Assembly (NCBI RefSeq): GCF_000711825.1
Contig: NZ_JONJ01000007.1
Location: 112,586-176,585 of the forward strand
Source: [Clostridium] aminophilum DSM 10710
GTDB taxonomy: Bacteria > Bacillota > Clostridia > Lachnospirales > Lachnospiraceae
Length of the DNA stretch: 64,000 nt
Direction of reading: 5' to 3'
The notes beneath the pieces are model-generated. The model saw only the letters and a list, made by a program, of their open reading frames with translations, did not search any database and was not told where the DNA came from. Positions within the stretch are counted from its first letter, which is position 1, and every line of letters begins with the position of its first letter. Shown in pieces: positions 37,008 through 45,564 of this stretch. Made by a program: the position numbers and the translations under genes.

Positions 37008-37145
37008 TTCGGCGAATTGGCAACTTTTTGTCCGGCGAGTTGGCACGTTTTCGTTCGGCGAGTTGGCGCATTTTTATTCGGCGAGTTGGCGCATTTTCGT
37101 TCGGCGAGTTGGCTCGTTTTCGTTCGGCGAGTTGGCTCGTTTTTA
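37008..37145. repeat. 23-bp tandem repeat, six copies
   Basis: Units begin at 37008, 37031, 37054, 37077, 37100 and 37123, all variants of TTCGGCGAGTTGGC plus a T-rich end. Units 5 and 6 contain CGAG-TTGG-CTCG, a small perfect hairpin. The array starts 33 bases before the AAA_14/DUF4143 start codon on its upstream side, inside the 312-base gap to the VOC gene. No unique spacers, so not CRISPR. Confidence 0.95.
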
Positions 37146-37286
37146 TCCCTTAAATCGCAAAACAGGAAAAGCATCTTGTTTTTTTAAACAAAAAGGTGTT
37201 AGATAATTAATAAAAATGTTGATTTACAGACCAACGAAATGACCACACGAAACGTTTTCGACTGTTTTGGCAAACGGAGGTAATCC

Positions 37287-37661
37287 ATGAAAATCACAAC
37301 ATTTAACCCACAGATCATAACCGGCAATGCCGAACCGCTTGTTCAGCTCTTTGAAGAACTCGGTTTTCAGAAACGGCACAATCAGGAGGGAATCGGTGAT
37401 CTGGATGTCACCGGAATCCGGATGAAGGACGAAAACGGCTTTTATCTTGACATTTCGCAGCCGGACTCTCTGAAGTTACCGAACGATCTGGTTGCAATTC
37501 GCATGAACGTTGACAATTTCGATGAAGCATATCAGCTTCTGACCAAACATGGTTTTAAAAATTTCTACGGTGAACAGACCGTCTCAACCGGGACATCCAA
37601 ATCGGCGGTTCTGATTTCTCCCTCCGGTTTTACGATCAATCTCATCGAACACCTCAAATAA
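37287..37661 (+). CDS. VOC-family (glyoxalase-like) protein
   Basis: A 124-residue protein with the two beta-alpha-beta-beta-beta modules of the vicinal-oxygen-chelate fold: ITTFNPQIIT, GIRMKDENGFYLDI, then AIRMNVDNFDEAYQLLTKHG and AVLISPSGFTINLIEH. Substrate unknown. GGAGG precedes the ATG. A clear paralogue is encoded at 53706-54074, sharing QII, IRMKD-NGF, AIRMN-D-FD and LISP-G motifs. Confidence 0.85.
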   Translation: MKITTFNPQIITGNAEPLVQLFEELGFQKRHNQEGIGDLDVTGIRMKDENGFYLDISQPDSLKLPNDLVAIRMNVDNFDEAYQLLTKHGFKNFYGEQTVSTGTSKSAVLISPSGFTINLIEHLK

Positions 37662-37734
37662 TTAGCGCCTGCTTCCGGGCAGATCAATATAAAGCTCCGC
37701 TGTTCGTATTTGTCCGAAAGCTCACACAGATATT

Positions 37735-37778
37735 GAAAGCTCCGCATCTCCTGAATATCTCAGAGATGCAGAGCTTTC
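37735..37778. terminator. Bidirectional terminator between convergent genes
   Basis: GAAAGCTCCGCATCTC (37735-37750) pairs with GAGATGCAGAGCTTTC (37763-37778), one mismatch. T-rich on the plus side (TTCGTTTTATT). It separates the VOC gene from the convergent P1-peptidase gene. Confidence 0.75.
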
Positions 37779-37808
37779 TTCGTTTTATTCTTGATGTTCC
37801 AGCGGTCT

Positions 37809-38774
37809 TTACGGAAGGATATCCACATATGCCGGATATCCGTACGCTCCCGCCGCGCTCTTGACTGCGGTGACGATTGCCCTGGACATCACTTTTGCAG
37901 CAAGCGTTCCGATCATGTCCATATCCGCCTGCACCCCTCCTCCCGAAAGAGCATAAATGGTATCCCCGTCCAGAGAAGTGTGAACCGGCCGGATACAGCG
38001 GGCATATCCGTTATGTGTCATGGATGCAATCTTCGAGAGCTGTGTCTTGTCAAATGCCGCATTTGTCAGAATCGCGCCGATCGTCGTATTAGCGACAAAA
38101 CCTTTCGTTCCGCATTCTGCAGTCTCATACATCACCTCTTCGGTGCTGCGCAGAGACTTCTTATCCTCCGTGAGAAGACCTGCGATCCTCTTCCCTGTTT
38201 CCGGGTCATAGATATCGCCGATCGCATTGACAACGACGATCGCACCGAGCTGAACATCCCCCAACTGCACAGCGGCACTTCCGATCCCGGTCTTCATGGA
38301 ATAATCCATGCCGAGGAATTTTCCGACGGTCGCTCCGCATCCGGCACCGTAATTGCCGTCCCGGTAGTTCTGTTTCTCCGCATTGACACAGGCCTGATAC
38401 CCCATCGCCCGGTCCGGGCGCACCATCGGATCACCGACGGTCAGATCAAAGATGTCCGACTGGCAGATGAGCGGAATATGCGTCACGCCCATGTCAAATC
38501 CGATTCCGCGCTCTTCGAGATACTGAAGAACGCCATCCGTCGCTCCGAGACCGAACGTGCTTCCGCCGCCGAGTACCAGCGCATGGATCGTCGGTGTCGA
38601 GGAAAACGGTCTGAGCAATTCACATTCCCGGGAAGCCGGACCGCCGCCCCGTACATCCACGCCTGCTGCCATTTCGCCTTCGGCAAGAATGACCGTACAG
38701 CCGGTGGCCGCCTCCGCATTTTCCGTCTGACCGATCCGAAACCCTTTGATGTCGTTAATTCCAATGTTCTTCAT
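37809..38774 (-). CDS. P1-family (DmpA/S58) peptidase
   Basis: A 321-residue member of the DmpA/P1 aminopeptidase family, N-terminal-nucleophile-like enzymes that mature by self-cleavage. The family signature GGGSTFGLGATDGV is present, and the processing and nucleophile region is AECGTKGFVANTTIGAILT. Substrates are probably short peptides or peptide-like amides in the cytoplasm. Start at MKNIGINDIKGFRIGQTENA, behind AGGAGGAGAG; an open extension of 48 codons upstream is not family-like. Not in an operon. Confidence 0.88.
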   Translation of the reverse strand: MKNIGINDIKGFRIGQTENAEAATGCTVILAEGEMAAGVDVRGGGPASRECELLRPFSSTPTIHALVLGGGSTFGLGATDGVLQYLEERGIGFDMGVTHIPLICQSDIFDLTVGDPMVRPDRAMGYQACVNAEKQNYRDGNYGAGCGATVGKFLGMDYSMKTGIGSAAVQLGDVQLGAIVVVNAIGDIYDPETGKRIAGLLTEDKKSLRSTEEVMYETAECGTKGFVANTTIGAILTNAAFDKTQLSKIASMTHNGYARCIRPVHTSLDGDTIYALSGGGVQADMDMIGTLAAKVMSRAIVTAVKSAAGAYGYPAYVDILP

Positions 38775-39049
38775 GCACGCTTCTCTCCTCCTGATGTTCG
38801 TATACCTGCTCTTACATGCCCGACGAATTCGCCGGATAATTCTGCGCCAAGATACTATCATATTACCACAGCGGTTCAACTGCTGCGGTATCACGGTTCC
38901 GCCGGCTGTCGGATTCATTTTTCAACATTTCACACACGCGCAAAACTGTTCATTATGATACTGCGAAAAATGTCATCTTTCGGGGTACTTCTTTCAATTC
39001 GGCGGGTGCATATCCTGTCAATAGAACAGTCCTTTTTCACCTCAGTTGC

Positions 39050-39066
39050 CATAGCAAAAAGCTATG
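39050..39066 (+). promoter_or_regulatory. Palindrome upstream of metF, candidate LysR-type operator
   Basis: CATAGC-AAAAA-GCTATG is a perfect dyad of the ATAG-N-CTAT type bound by LysR-family regulators, including known sulfur amino-acid regulators. It lies 144 bases before metF. The gap 38775-39209 shows no S-box or other SAM riboswitch core and no other gene. Confidence 0.5.
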
Positions 39067-39209
39067 ATTCTCCCCTCTTAGAATATATTGTATTTTCCGC
39101 AGGAAAAATGCTTTAATGGCAATAACCAATCAAATTCCTATGTTTTAGAAAAAGCGGCTTTGCCCCTGTTGTCTGTTATAAAGAAAAATTTTAAAAAGCG
39201 AGGAAACAC

Positions 39210-40103
39210 ATGAAAATTATTGATATACTGAACAAGAAGAAAACAACGCTGTCCTTTGAAGTATTTCCACCGAAAAAAATCGAGAACTTCGATTCCGTTC
39301 AGCAGGTCACCGAGGAAGTAGCGGCATTAAAACCGAGTTTCATGTCCGTGACATACGGTGCGGGCGGCGGGACCTCCGAATTCACGCTCAACATCGCCGG
39401 AAATATCCGCGCAAAATACGGTGTGGAAGTAGTTCCCCATCTTACCTGCGTTTCCTCCACAAAAGAGGATGTCCACCGGATGCTTCAGAAGATCCGTGAT
39501 CATGGCTTTGACAATATCATGGCGCTCCGCGGCGACATCCCGAAGGACGGCGCCCCGCACAACGACTACCACTATGCGTCCGAGCTGATCGAGGATATCC
39601 GCGCGCACGGCAATTTCTGCATCGGCGCAGCCTGCTATCCGGAAGGACATGTCGAATGCGCCCACAAAGATGAAGACATCAGAAACCTGAAGCGCAAGGT
39701 CGACGCCGGCGTTGATTTTCTCACCACACAGATGTTTTTTGACAATGCGGAGTTCTTCAACTTCCTCTATCGTCTCCGCGAAAATGACATCCGCGTTCCG
39801 GTGCTCGCCGGTATCATGCCGATCACGAACGCCGTACAGCTCAGCCGTTCTGTCGCGCTGTCCGGAACCAGTGTCCCGACCCGCTTCCGTGAGATCGTGG
39901 ACAAATTCGGCGACCACCCGGCAGCAATGAAGCAGGCCGGCATCATTTACGCAACCGAACAGATCGTGGATCTCATCGCGAACGATGTTCGCCACATCCA
40001 CGTTTACTCCATGAACAAGCCGGACATCCACGTTTACTCCATGAACAAGCCGGATATCGCAGAAGCCATTCAGAAGAATCTCTCCGAAATTCTGAAGATC
40101 TGA
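39210..40103 (+). CDS. metF: 5,10-methylenetetrahydrofolate reductase
   Basis: Reduces methylene-THF to methyl-THF, the methyl donor for methionine synthase. 297 residues; TLSFEVFPPK at the N-terminus, SVTYGAGGGTSEFT, NIMALRGDIPKD and LTTQMFFDN are standard MetF motifs. GAGGAAACAC precedes the ATG. The C-terminal HVYSMNKPDI motif is present twice in tandem through a perfect 30-bp duplication. It heads metF, MetH-activation gene and metH on one strand, a complete methyl-THF-to-methionine module. Confidence 0.96.
   Translation: MKIIDILNKKKTTLSFEVFPPKKIENFDSVQQVTEEVAALKPSFMSVTYGAGGGTSEFTLNIAGNIRAKYGVEVVPHLTCVSSTKEDVHRMLQKIRDHGFDNIMALRGDIPKDGAPHNDYHYASELIEDIRAHGNFCIGAACYPEGHVECAHKDEDIRNLKRKVDAGVDFLTTQMFFDNAEFFNFLYRLRENDIRVPVLAGIMPITNAVQLSRSVALSGTSVPTRFREIVDKFGDHPAAMKQAGIIYATEQIVDLIANDVRHIHVYSMNKPDIHVYSMNKPDIAEAIQKNLSEILKI
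39994..40053 (+). repeat. Perfect 30-bp tandem duplication in metF
   Basis: 39994-40023 and 40024-40053 are identical and in frame, duplicating ten residues (HVYSMNKPDI) near the MetF C-terminus. Sequence identity implies a recent event. Confidence 0.95.
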
Positions 40104-40128
40104 TGCGGTCATCCGGCGGAAAGAAATC

Positions 40129-41055
40129 ATGATTGACATCAATTTACATGAGGTTTACCGTTTTCTCGGGGATCGCACCATCCGCCCCGGAGACGAACTC
40201 GATGAACGGATCCGCCGCTGCATCGGGAAAATGCAGCAGTCGTCCGCTCCGCGGAGCATTTACCGGCGATTTCCTGTCCGGACCGAAGCCCCGGATCTCG
40301 TTTTTGTCGCAGATCTGACCATTTCGTCAGAGAACCTGTATAAAAACCTGAACGGCTGCGAGGAGGTAATTCTCTTTGCTGCGACCGTCGGGATCGGCAT
40401 CGACCGCCTCATCCGCCGGAGCGAAGTCACGAGCATTCTGGATGCCGCGATCTATCAGGCGGCCGGCGCGGCGATGATCGAAGCCTATGCGGATTCCGAA
40501 GTGCGGAAACTCGCTGAAGAAGCGAAAGAAACAGGGCTGTCGCTCCGCCCCCGGTATTCCCCAGGATACGGAGATCTCCCTCTGTCTCTTCAGAGGGACT
40601 TTTCGCGTCTTCTGGAAATGGAGAAATGGTGCGGTATCACGCTGACCGATACGCTCCTCATGGTTCCCAGCAAATCGATCACCGCCTTCATCGGATGTGT
40701 GAAAGATTCCGACCGGGAATCCGCCGGAAACGATGCCCCCGGAAACGTTGTCCCCGGGGCCTATGCTCCCGGGGCCTGTGCTCCCAGGTCTTGTGCTCCC
40801 GGAAACGGAATCTCCGGAACCGGCCAGAAGCCGGATGATTCCGAATATCTCGCCGATATCGTCAACCCGCTGGAACTGAATACCCGGTGCGGCTCGCCAA
40901 GGGCCACCATCCCGCAGGATTCCGAAGCCCCGGATAAAACAAAAATGAATCCCGGGCAGACCACGGGAAAAATCGGCACTCCTTCGGAGTCCGATTCGTG
41001 TCTGACCTGCAGCCACGCTCCGGACTGCCTCTACCGGAAACATCCGGAAGCATGA
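40129..41055 (+). CDS. Stand-alone MetH reactivation-domain protein with repeat insert
   Basis: Supplies the SAM-dependent reactivation function for the cobalamin of methionine synthase, missing from the metH gene that follows. Residues 1-190 match the activation domain: LRPRYSPGYGDLPLSLQ and LMVPSKSITAFIG. After it comes a low-complexity stretch (about residues 200-230) of pentapeptides G-x-x-x-P from a 15-bp DNA repeat, then a hydrophilic linker, and finally CLTCSHAPDCLYRK, the C-terminal cysteine cluster typical of these small activation proteins. So the insert lies between two conserved ends. 308 residues against the roughly 220-230 I expect. Start 25 bases after metF. Confidence 0.9.
   Translation: MIDINLHEVYRFLGDRTIRPGDELDERIRRCIGKMQQSSAPRSIYRRFPVRTEAPDLVFVADLTISSENLYKNLNGCEEVILFAATVGIGIDRLIRRSEVTSILDAAIYQAAGAAMIEAYADSEVRKLAEEAKETGLSLRPRYSPGYGDLPLSLQRDFSRLLEMEKWCGITLTDTLLMVPSKSITAFIGCVKDSDRESAGNDAPGNVVPGAYAPGACAPRSCAPGNGISGTGQKPDDSEYLADIVNPLELNTRCGSPRATIPQDSEAPDKTKMNPGQTTGKIGTPSESDSCLTCSHAPDCLYRKHPEA
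40726..40815 (+). repeat. 15-bp coding tandem repeat, six copies
   Basis: Units of 15 bp from 40726 to 40815, such as GGGGCCTGTGCTCCC, encode GNDAP, GNVVP, GAYAP, GACAP, RSCAP and GNGIS. The reading frame is kept throughout. Confidence 0.9.
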
Positions 41056-41172
41056 TATAGGAACGAAATCCGTAGGGGGGACTTCGGCCCCATCCCCTCA
41101 CTCCTGAGGGGAGGCTTGTGGCCTTATGACTCCGTCCCCCCGGCCCATCAAAAGAGAAAGAGAGAAACTGCG
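41056..41172. repeat. REP-like palindrome, copy S1, upstream of metH
   Basis: CCCCTCA-CTCC-TGAGGGG (41094-41111) is a perfect hairpin preceded by ACTTCGGCCCCAT. The same unit occurs twice at 49304-49500. A following GACTCCGTCCC stretch recurs beside the RAYT gene (near 43890). Confidence 0.7.
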
Positions 41173-43680
41173 ATGCGCAAAAACATATTAGACCGGATCG
41201 GAAAAGAATGGATTTTTTTTGACGGCGGTACCGGATCGATTCTTCAGGAAAAAGGTCTTCAGCCGGGCGAACTCCCGGAAACCTGGAATCTCACCCATCC
41301 GGGCGACATCATTGACCTTCATCTCGGTTATCTGAATGCCGGTTCCCATGTCTTCAACACGAACACCTTCGGTGCCAACCGGCTGAAGTATCCGGAGAAT
41401 CTGGACGAGATCGTCACCTCCGCTGTCCGTCTCGCGAAGGAAGCGAGATCCCGCGCCGGCCGGGATGAAGACGCCTACATCGCCCTCGATGTCGGTCCGA
41501 CCGGGAAACTTCTTGCGCCGTTGGGTGATCTCTCCTTTGACGACGCGGTTGAAATCTTCGGCGAGGTCGTCCGCATCGGAGCAAGAGAAGGGGCGGATCT
41601 CGTCCTCATCGAAACCATGAACGATTCGTATGAGGCAAAAGCGGCTGTTCTCGCGGCCAAAGAAAACTGTGATCTGCCGGTCTTCATCACCTGTGTCTTT
41701 GACGGATCCGGCAAAATGCTCACGGGCGGAACGCCGGAATCGGTGACAGCGATGCTGGAAGGCCTCGGCGTCGACGCGCTGGGAACCAACTGTTCGCTCG
41801 GCCCCAAACAGATGATCCCGATTGTAGAACGGCTTGTGAAAGCCGCCCATGTTCCGGTCCTCGTCAATCCGAACGCGGGACTTCCGAAGTCCATTGACGG
41901 AAAGACCGTCTACGATGTCGATCCGGATGCATTTGCCGGATATATGAAAACCATCGCGGCGCTTGGCGCTTCCGGCCTCGGCGGCTGCTGCGGAACGACT
42001 CCGGAACACATCCGCAAAGAAATCGCAGCGGTTTCTGCTCTTCCGTTCCGCGCGCCGAAGCCGGAAAAGCACACCATCATCTCCTCCTTCTCGCAGACCG
42101 TGGAGATCGGCGGCGGCGCCAAACCGGTCATCATCGGCGAGCGCATCAATCCGACCGGCAAAAAGCGTTTCAAACAGGCGCTGATCGAGCATGACATTGA
42201 TTACATCGTGGAACAGGGACTTCAGCAGGAAGACGCCGGCGCTCACGTTCTGGACGTCAACGTCGGTTCCCCGGAGATTGATGAGGCCGAACTTCTGGAC
42301 GAGGTCATTATCCGGCTTCAGAGCGTACTTGCGCTTCCTCTCCAGATCGACACGGCCAATCCCGCGGCGATGGAAAAAGCACTGCGCCACTATAACGGGA
42401 AAGCGCTGATCAACTCCGTAAACGGGAAGCAGGAAGTCATGCAGGCAGTATTTCCACTGGTCAAAAAATACGGCGGTGTCATCGTCGGCCTGGCGCTCGA
42501 TGAAGACGGCATCCCGGACAATGCCGCCGGCCGAATCCGGATTGCAAAAAAGATCTATGAGACGGCGGCGTCCTACGGCATTCTGAAAGAAGATGTCATC
42601 ATCGACGGCCTCTGCATGACCATCTCGAGCGATCCCCGCAGTGCTCTCACGACACTGGAGACGGTACGCCGGATCCGGGACGAGCTGGACGGAAGTTCCA
42701 TCCTCGGCGTTTCGAATATCAGTTTCGGACTTCCGGCCAGAGAGCTGATCAACTCGGCGTTTTATACGATGGCGCTGCAAAACGGTCTGTCCTGCGCCAT
42801 CATCAATCCGAACAATGAGCCGATGATGCAGGCTTACCGGAGTTTCTGCGCACTCATGAATCAGGATGAGAACTTTGCTGATTTCATCGGGGCATATCAG
42901 GACTACAAGTCGCCGGAAAAGCGAATCGCGGAGTCGATGGCGCTCTCCGCCGCCAAAGCCGGGATCGAATCCTCCAAAGGTTCTGCCGGGCCTTCCTCAG
43001 GCGGTTCCGCCGGCTCTGCGGCTTCCGGGAAGGATGGCTCTTTTGCGGGCGGCAGTTCCAGACTGATGGAGGCAATCCGCCGCGGCATGGCCGCGCCAGC
43101 CGCGGAAGCGACAAGGGACGCACTGAAAGAGCGGGATGCGCTCGATATCATCAACGAAGATCTGGTTCCGGCACTGGATATTGTCGGTCAGGGATTTGAG
43201 AAGGGAACGGTTTTCCTGCCCCAGCTTCTCATGGCCGCCGACGCCGCAAAGGAAGCCTTTGCGGTGGTAAAGGATGCCATGGCCGGTTCCACGCAGGAAG
43301 TCCGTGGAAGAATTATCCTTGCCACAGTCAAAGGTGACATCCATGACATCGGCAAGAACATTGTAAAAGTTCTTCTGGAAAATTACGGATATGACGTCAT
43401 CGACCTCGGAAAAGACGTCTCTCCGGAGACGATTGTGGAAACCGCAATCCGTGAAGATGTGAAACTGGTCGGGCTTTCCGCACTGATGACCACAACCGTT
43501 GTCAATATGGAAGAGACGATCCGGCTCCTCCGGGAAAAGAAACCCGACTGCCGGATCGCGGTCGGCGGCGCAGTGATGACAAGGGATTACTCCGACAGAA
43601 TCGGTGCGGACTGCTTCGGCCGTGACGCGATGACCACCGTCCGGTACGCCGATGAGCTGTGTGAAAAGGGCCTGCTCTGA
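41173..43680 (+). CDS. metH: Cobalamin-dependent methionine synthase (lacking activation domain)
   Basis: Transfers the methyl group of methyl-THF to homocysteine through B12. 835 residues from MRKNILDRIGKEWIFFDGG. Domains in order: homocysteine-binding barrel (about 1-300, zinc ligands in GTNCSLGP and GGCCGTTPEH), methyl-THF-binding barrel (about 320-590, IGERINPTGKKRFKQAL), a Gly/Ser-rich linker (about 600-640), the helical cap, and the B12 domain with DIHDIGKNI (the D-x-H-x-x-G cobalt-ligand motif). The C-terminal activation domain of E. coli MetH is absent and provided by the preceding gene. Ribosome binding site is weak. An open extension of 19 codons upstream crosses a repeat and is unlikely. 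Confidence 0.95.
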   Translation: MRKNILDRIGKEWIFFDGGTGSILQEKGLQPGELPETWNLTHPGDIIDLHLGYLNAGSHVFNTNTFGANRLKYPENLDEIVTSAVRLAKEARSRAGRDEDAYIALDVGPTGKLLAPLGDLSFDDAVEIFGEVVRIGAREGADLVLIETMNDSYEAKAAVLAAKENCDLPVFITCVFDGSGKMLTGGTPESVTAMLEGLGVDALGTNCSLGPKQMIPIVERLVKAAHVPVLVNPNAGLPKSIDGKTVYDVDPDAFAGYMKTIAALGASGLGGCCGTTPEHIRKEIAAVSALPFRAPKPEKHTIISSFSQTVEIGGGAKPVIIGERINPTGKKRFKQALIEHDIDYIVEQGLQQEDAGAHVLDVNVGSPEIDEAELLDEVIIRLQSVLALPLQIDTANPAAMEKALRHYNGKALINSVNGKQEVMQAVFPLVKKYGGVIVGLALDEDGIPDNAAGRIRIAKKIYETAASYGILKEDVIIDGLCMTISSDPRSALTTLETVRRIRDELDGSSILGVSNISFGLPARELINSAFYTMALQNGLSCAIINPNNEPMMQAYRSFCALMNQDENFADFIGAYQDYKSPEKRIAESMALSAAKAGIESSKGSAGPSSGGSAGSAASGKDGSFAGGSSRLMEAIRRGMAAPAAEATRDALKERDALDIINEDLVPALDIVGQGFEKGTVFLPQLLMAADAAKEAFAVVKDAMAGSTQEVRGRIILATVKGDIHDIGKNIVKVLLENYGYDVIDLGKDVSPETIVETAIREDVKLVGLSALMTTTVVNMEETIRLLREKKPDCRIAVGGAVMTRDYSDRIGADCFGRDAMTTVRYADELCEKGLL

Positions 43681-43690
43681 CCGGTATCTC

Positions 43691-43905
43691 CTACCGCTCT
43701 GCCTTCATCTGCCGTTTGTGCTCATACATTTCCGCATCCGCGGCTCTCTCGGAATCGTGGATGCTGTGATGCTGATCGGAAGTGCAGAGCGCGTGTCCGT
43801 ATGCAAAACTCAGCGGAATCCCCCGGTCTTTTTCGGAATTGTAGGCATCCGTCTTCTCTTTCAGACGGCTCACGATATTCCGATAAGGACCGGAGGGACG
43901 GAGTC
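43691..43905 (-). pseudogene. Diguanylate cyclase (GGDEF) C-terminal relic
   Basis: Encodes only the last 65 or so residues of a GGDEF domain: KDRGIPLSFAYGHAL, then ERAADAEMYEHKRQMK, the usual closing ADxxMYxxK helix, ending in a natural stop. The GGDEF motif, the rest of the domain and any start codon with ribosome binding site are missing. Its broken edge coincides with a repeat-like GACTCCGTCCC sequence next to the RAYT gene. Confidence 0.75.
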
Positions 43906-44017
43906 AGCGGTCCATTTTCATCATTATATTGCATTTTTCCTGCATTGAATGTATGCTTCTTATATCAATTCAATTCTATCATTCTTTTCTGACAATCATC
44001 ATTTTTCAGGAGAAATC

Positions 44018-44797
44018 ATGCCAAGAAAACCCAGAATTCTGAGTCCAACGGGCATATATCACGTCGTACTTCGTTCTGTTAATCAGCATATCATCTTTGA
44101 GGAAGACTTCGATTATCTGAAATTTCTTTACATCTTATCCGATTGCAAAATGAGCTATGAAATCGCGATATACGCCTATTGTCTTATGGACAATCATATT
44201 CATATTCTGCTGAATGCCCCCTCAGACAAGCTCTCGAGTTTTTTCCAAAGCCTGGGCACAAAATTTGTCCGATGGTACAACAATAAGTATTCGCGTTCCG
44301 GTCATCTGTTTCAGGATCGATTCTACAGCACGGTTATCGATTCGGACCGGGCTTTTCTTGCTGCGCTCATCTACATTCACAATAATCCAGTCAAAGCCGG
44401 CATGTGTCGATATCCGTCCGAATACTCCTGGAGCAGCTGCCGCGCGTATTATGGGCAGAAAACCACTTTGATCGATTCGACTTTTGCCTGTGGAATCGCC
44501 GGATCAAGAGATGCTCTGCTTGCCGCCTTTGCGCGAGAATCGGATCCGTCCGATGACCTGCTGTTCGCCGGAGACCACCGGCAGCCGAGACATTTTCTGA
44601 CCGACGAAAAGGCACTCGAGGTGTTTAAAATGACGACTCAGCTGTCTTCCACATCCGAAAGTTCAAAAATCTGCAGAGTGGAACGAAATAATTATATCCG
44701 CGCGCTGAGAAGGGAAGGTTTGACCGTGAGACAGGTCGCTCGGCTCATGGATGTTTCTGAAACGACAGTTAAACGGCTGTGCAAAATGAACCCCTAA
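44018..44797 (+). CDS. REP-associated tyrosine transposase (RAYT, Y1/HUH family)
   Basis: A 259-residue single-strand transposase related to IS200/IS605 TnpA. HUH motif NHIHIL (H60, H62), catalytic Tyr119 in LIYIHNNPVKAG, and GRYSR-like basic region RSGHLFQDRFYS. A C-terminal helix-turn-helix (LTVRQVARLMDVSETTVKRL) is typical of the RAYT subgroup. Start at MPRKPRILSPTGIYHVVLRS, with CAGGAG upstream. RAYTs are domesticated enzymes that spread REP palindromes, and palindromic repeats are present in this region. No IS ends are seen. Confidence 0.9.
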   Translation: MPRKPRILSPTGIYHVVLRSVNQHIIFEEDFDYLKFLYILSDCKMSYEIAIYAYCLMDNHIHILLNAPSDKLSSFFQSLGTKFVRWYNNKYSRSGHLFQDRFYSTVIDSDRAFLAALIYIHNNPVKAGMCRYPSEYSWSSCRAYYGQKTTLIDSTFACGIAGSRDALLAAFARESDPSDDLLFAGDHRQPRHFLTDEKALEVFKMTTQLSSTSESSKICRVERNNYIRALRREGLTVRQVARLMDVSETTVKRLCKMNP

Positions 44798-44822
44798 CCC
44801 CGTCCCCCAGTTCCATCCAGTC

Positions 44823-45563
44823 TCATTCATAGGAAAATGTCTTCAGAAACTTCTGCGCACGCTCCGTGTCCGGATGGCGGAAGAATCCGTCCACGTCTTC
44901 CGATTCCTCCACGATATCTCCTTCGTCAAAGAAGACAATGCGGTCGGCCACCGCTCGCGCAAATTCCATTTCGTGCGTCACGATGATCATCGTGGAACCG
45001 GATTTTGCCAGCTCCAGCATAGTCCGGAGGACTTCATGGACCATCTCCGGATCCAGCGCTGCGGTTACCTCATCGAACAGCATCACCTCCGGATGCATAA
45101 TCAGCGCGCGGACGATCGCGACACGCTGACGCTGTCCGCCGGACAGCTGTCTCGGATAATAATCCTTCTTGTCGGAAAGACCTACCTTCTCCAGAAGCTG
45201 CAATGCTTCCGCCTCCGCTTCCTTCCGGTCTCTCTTCTGCACGATCCTCGGCGCAAGAAGGAGGTTCTCCAACACCGTTTTGTGCGGGAAAAGCTCGTAC
45301 GACTGAAAGACCATGCCGATTTTCTGACGGACACGGCTGATCTCATCCGATCCGGCCCGGACCGGAACATCGTCCACCGTAATCTCTCCGCTGTTGATCT
45401 CCTCCAACCCGTTCAGGCATCGCAAAAAGGTGCTCTTTCCGCATCCGGACGGCCCGATGATCACTACAACCTCTCCCTTTTTGACGGAAAGGCTGATATC
45501 TTTCAAAACGGTATTGCCGTCATACTCTTTATGAAGATGCTTTACTGTAACCAGATCGCTCAT
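44823..45563 (-). CDS. Polar amino-acid ABC transporter ATP-binding protein
   Basis: GlnQ/TcyN-type ATPase, 246 residues: Walker A GPSGCGKSTFLRC, signature LSGGQRQRVAIVRAL, Walker B VMLFDEVTAALDPEM (Glu-Val-Thr in place of the usual Glu-Pro-Thr), H-loop IIVTHEMEFA. Last gene of metY, binding protein, two permeases, ATPase; the gap to the permease is one base. Confidence 0.94.
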   Translation of the reverse strand: MSDLVTVKHLHKEYDGNTVLKDISLSVKKGEVVVIIGPSGCGKSTFLRCLNGLEEINSGEITVDDVPVRAGSDEISRVRQKIGMVFQSYELFPHKTVLENLLLAPRIVQKRDRKEAEAEALQLLEKVGLSDKKDYYPRQLSGGQRQRVAIVRALIMHPEVMLFDEVTAALDPEMVHEVLRTMLELAKSGSTMIIVTHEMEFARAVADRIVFFDEGDIVEESEDVDGFFRHPDTERAQKFLKTFSYE

Positions 45564-45564
45564 A

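Noticed and set aside
37008..37145. CRISPR array
   Set aside because: Units are contiguous 23-bp repeats with no unique spacers and no cas genes nearby.
38775..39209. SAM riboswitch upstream of metF
   Set aside because: No S-box core or associated terminator hairpin was seen; the gap shows only a short dyad.
41188..42780. 530-codon minus-strand open frame opposite metH
   Set aside because: Antisense shadow of metH; protein is low-complexity and Arg-rich without motifs.
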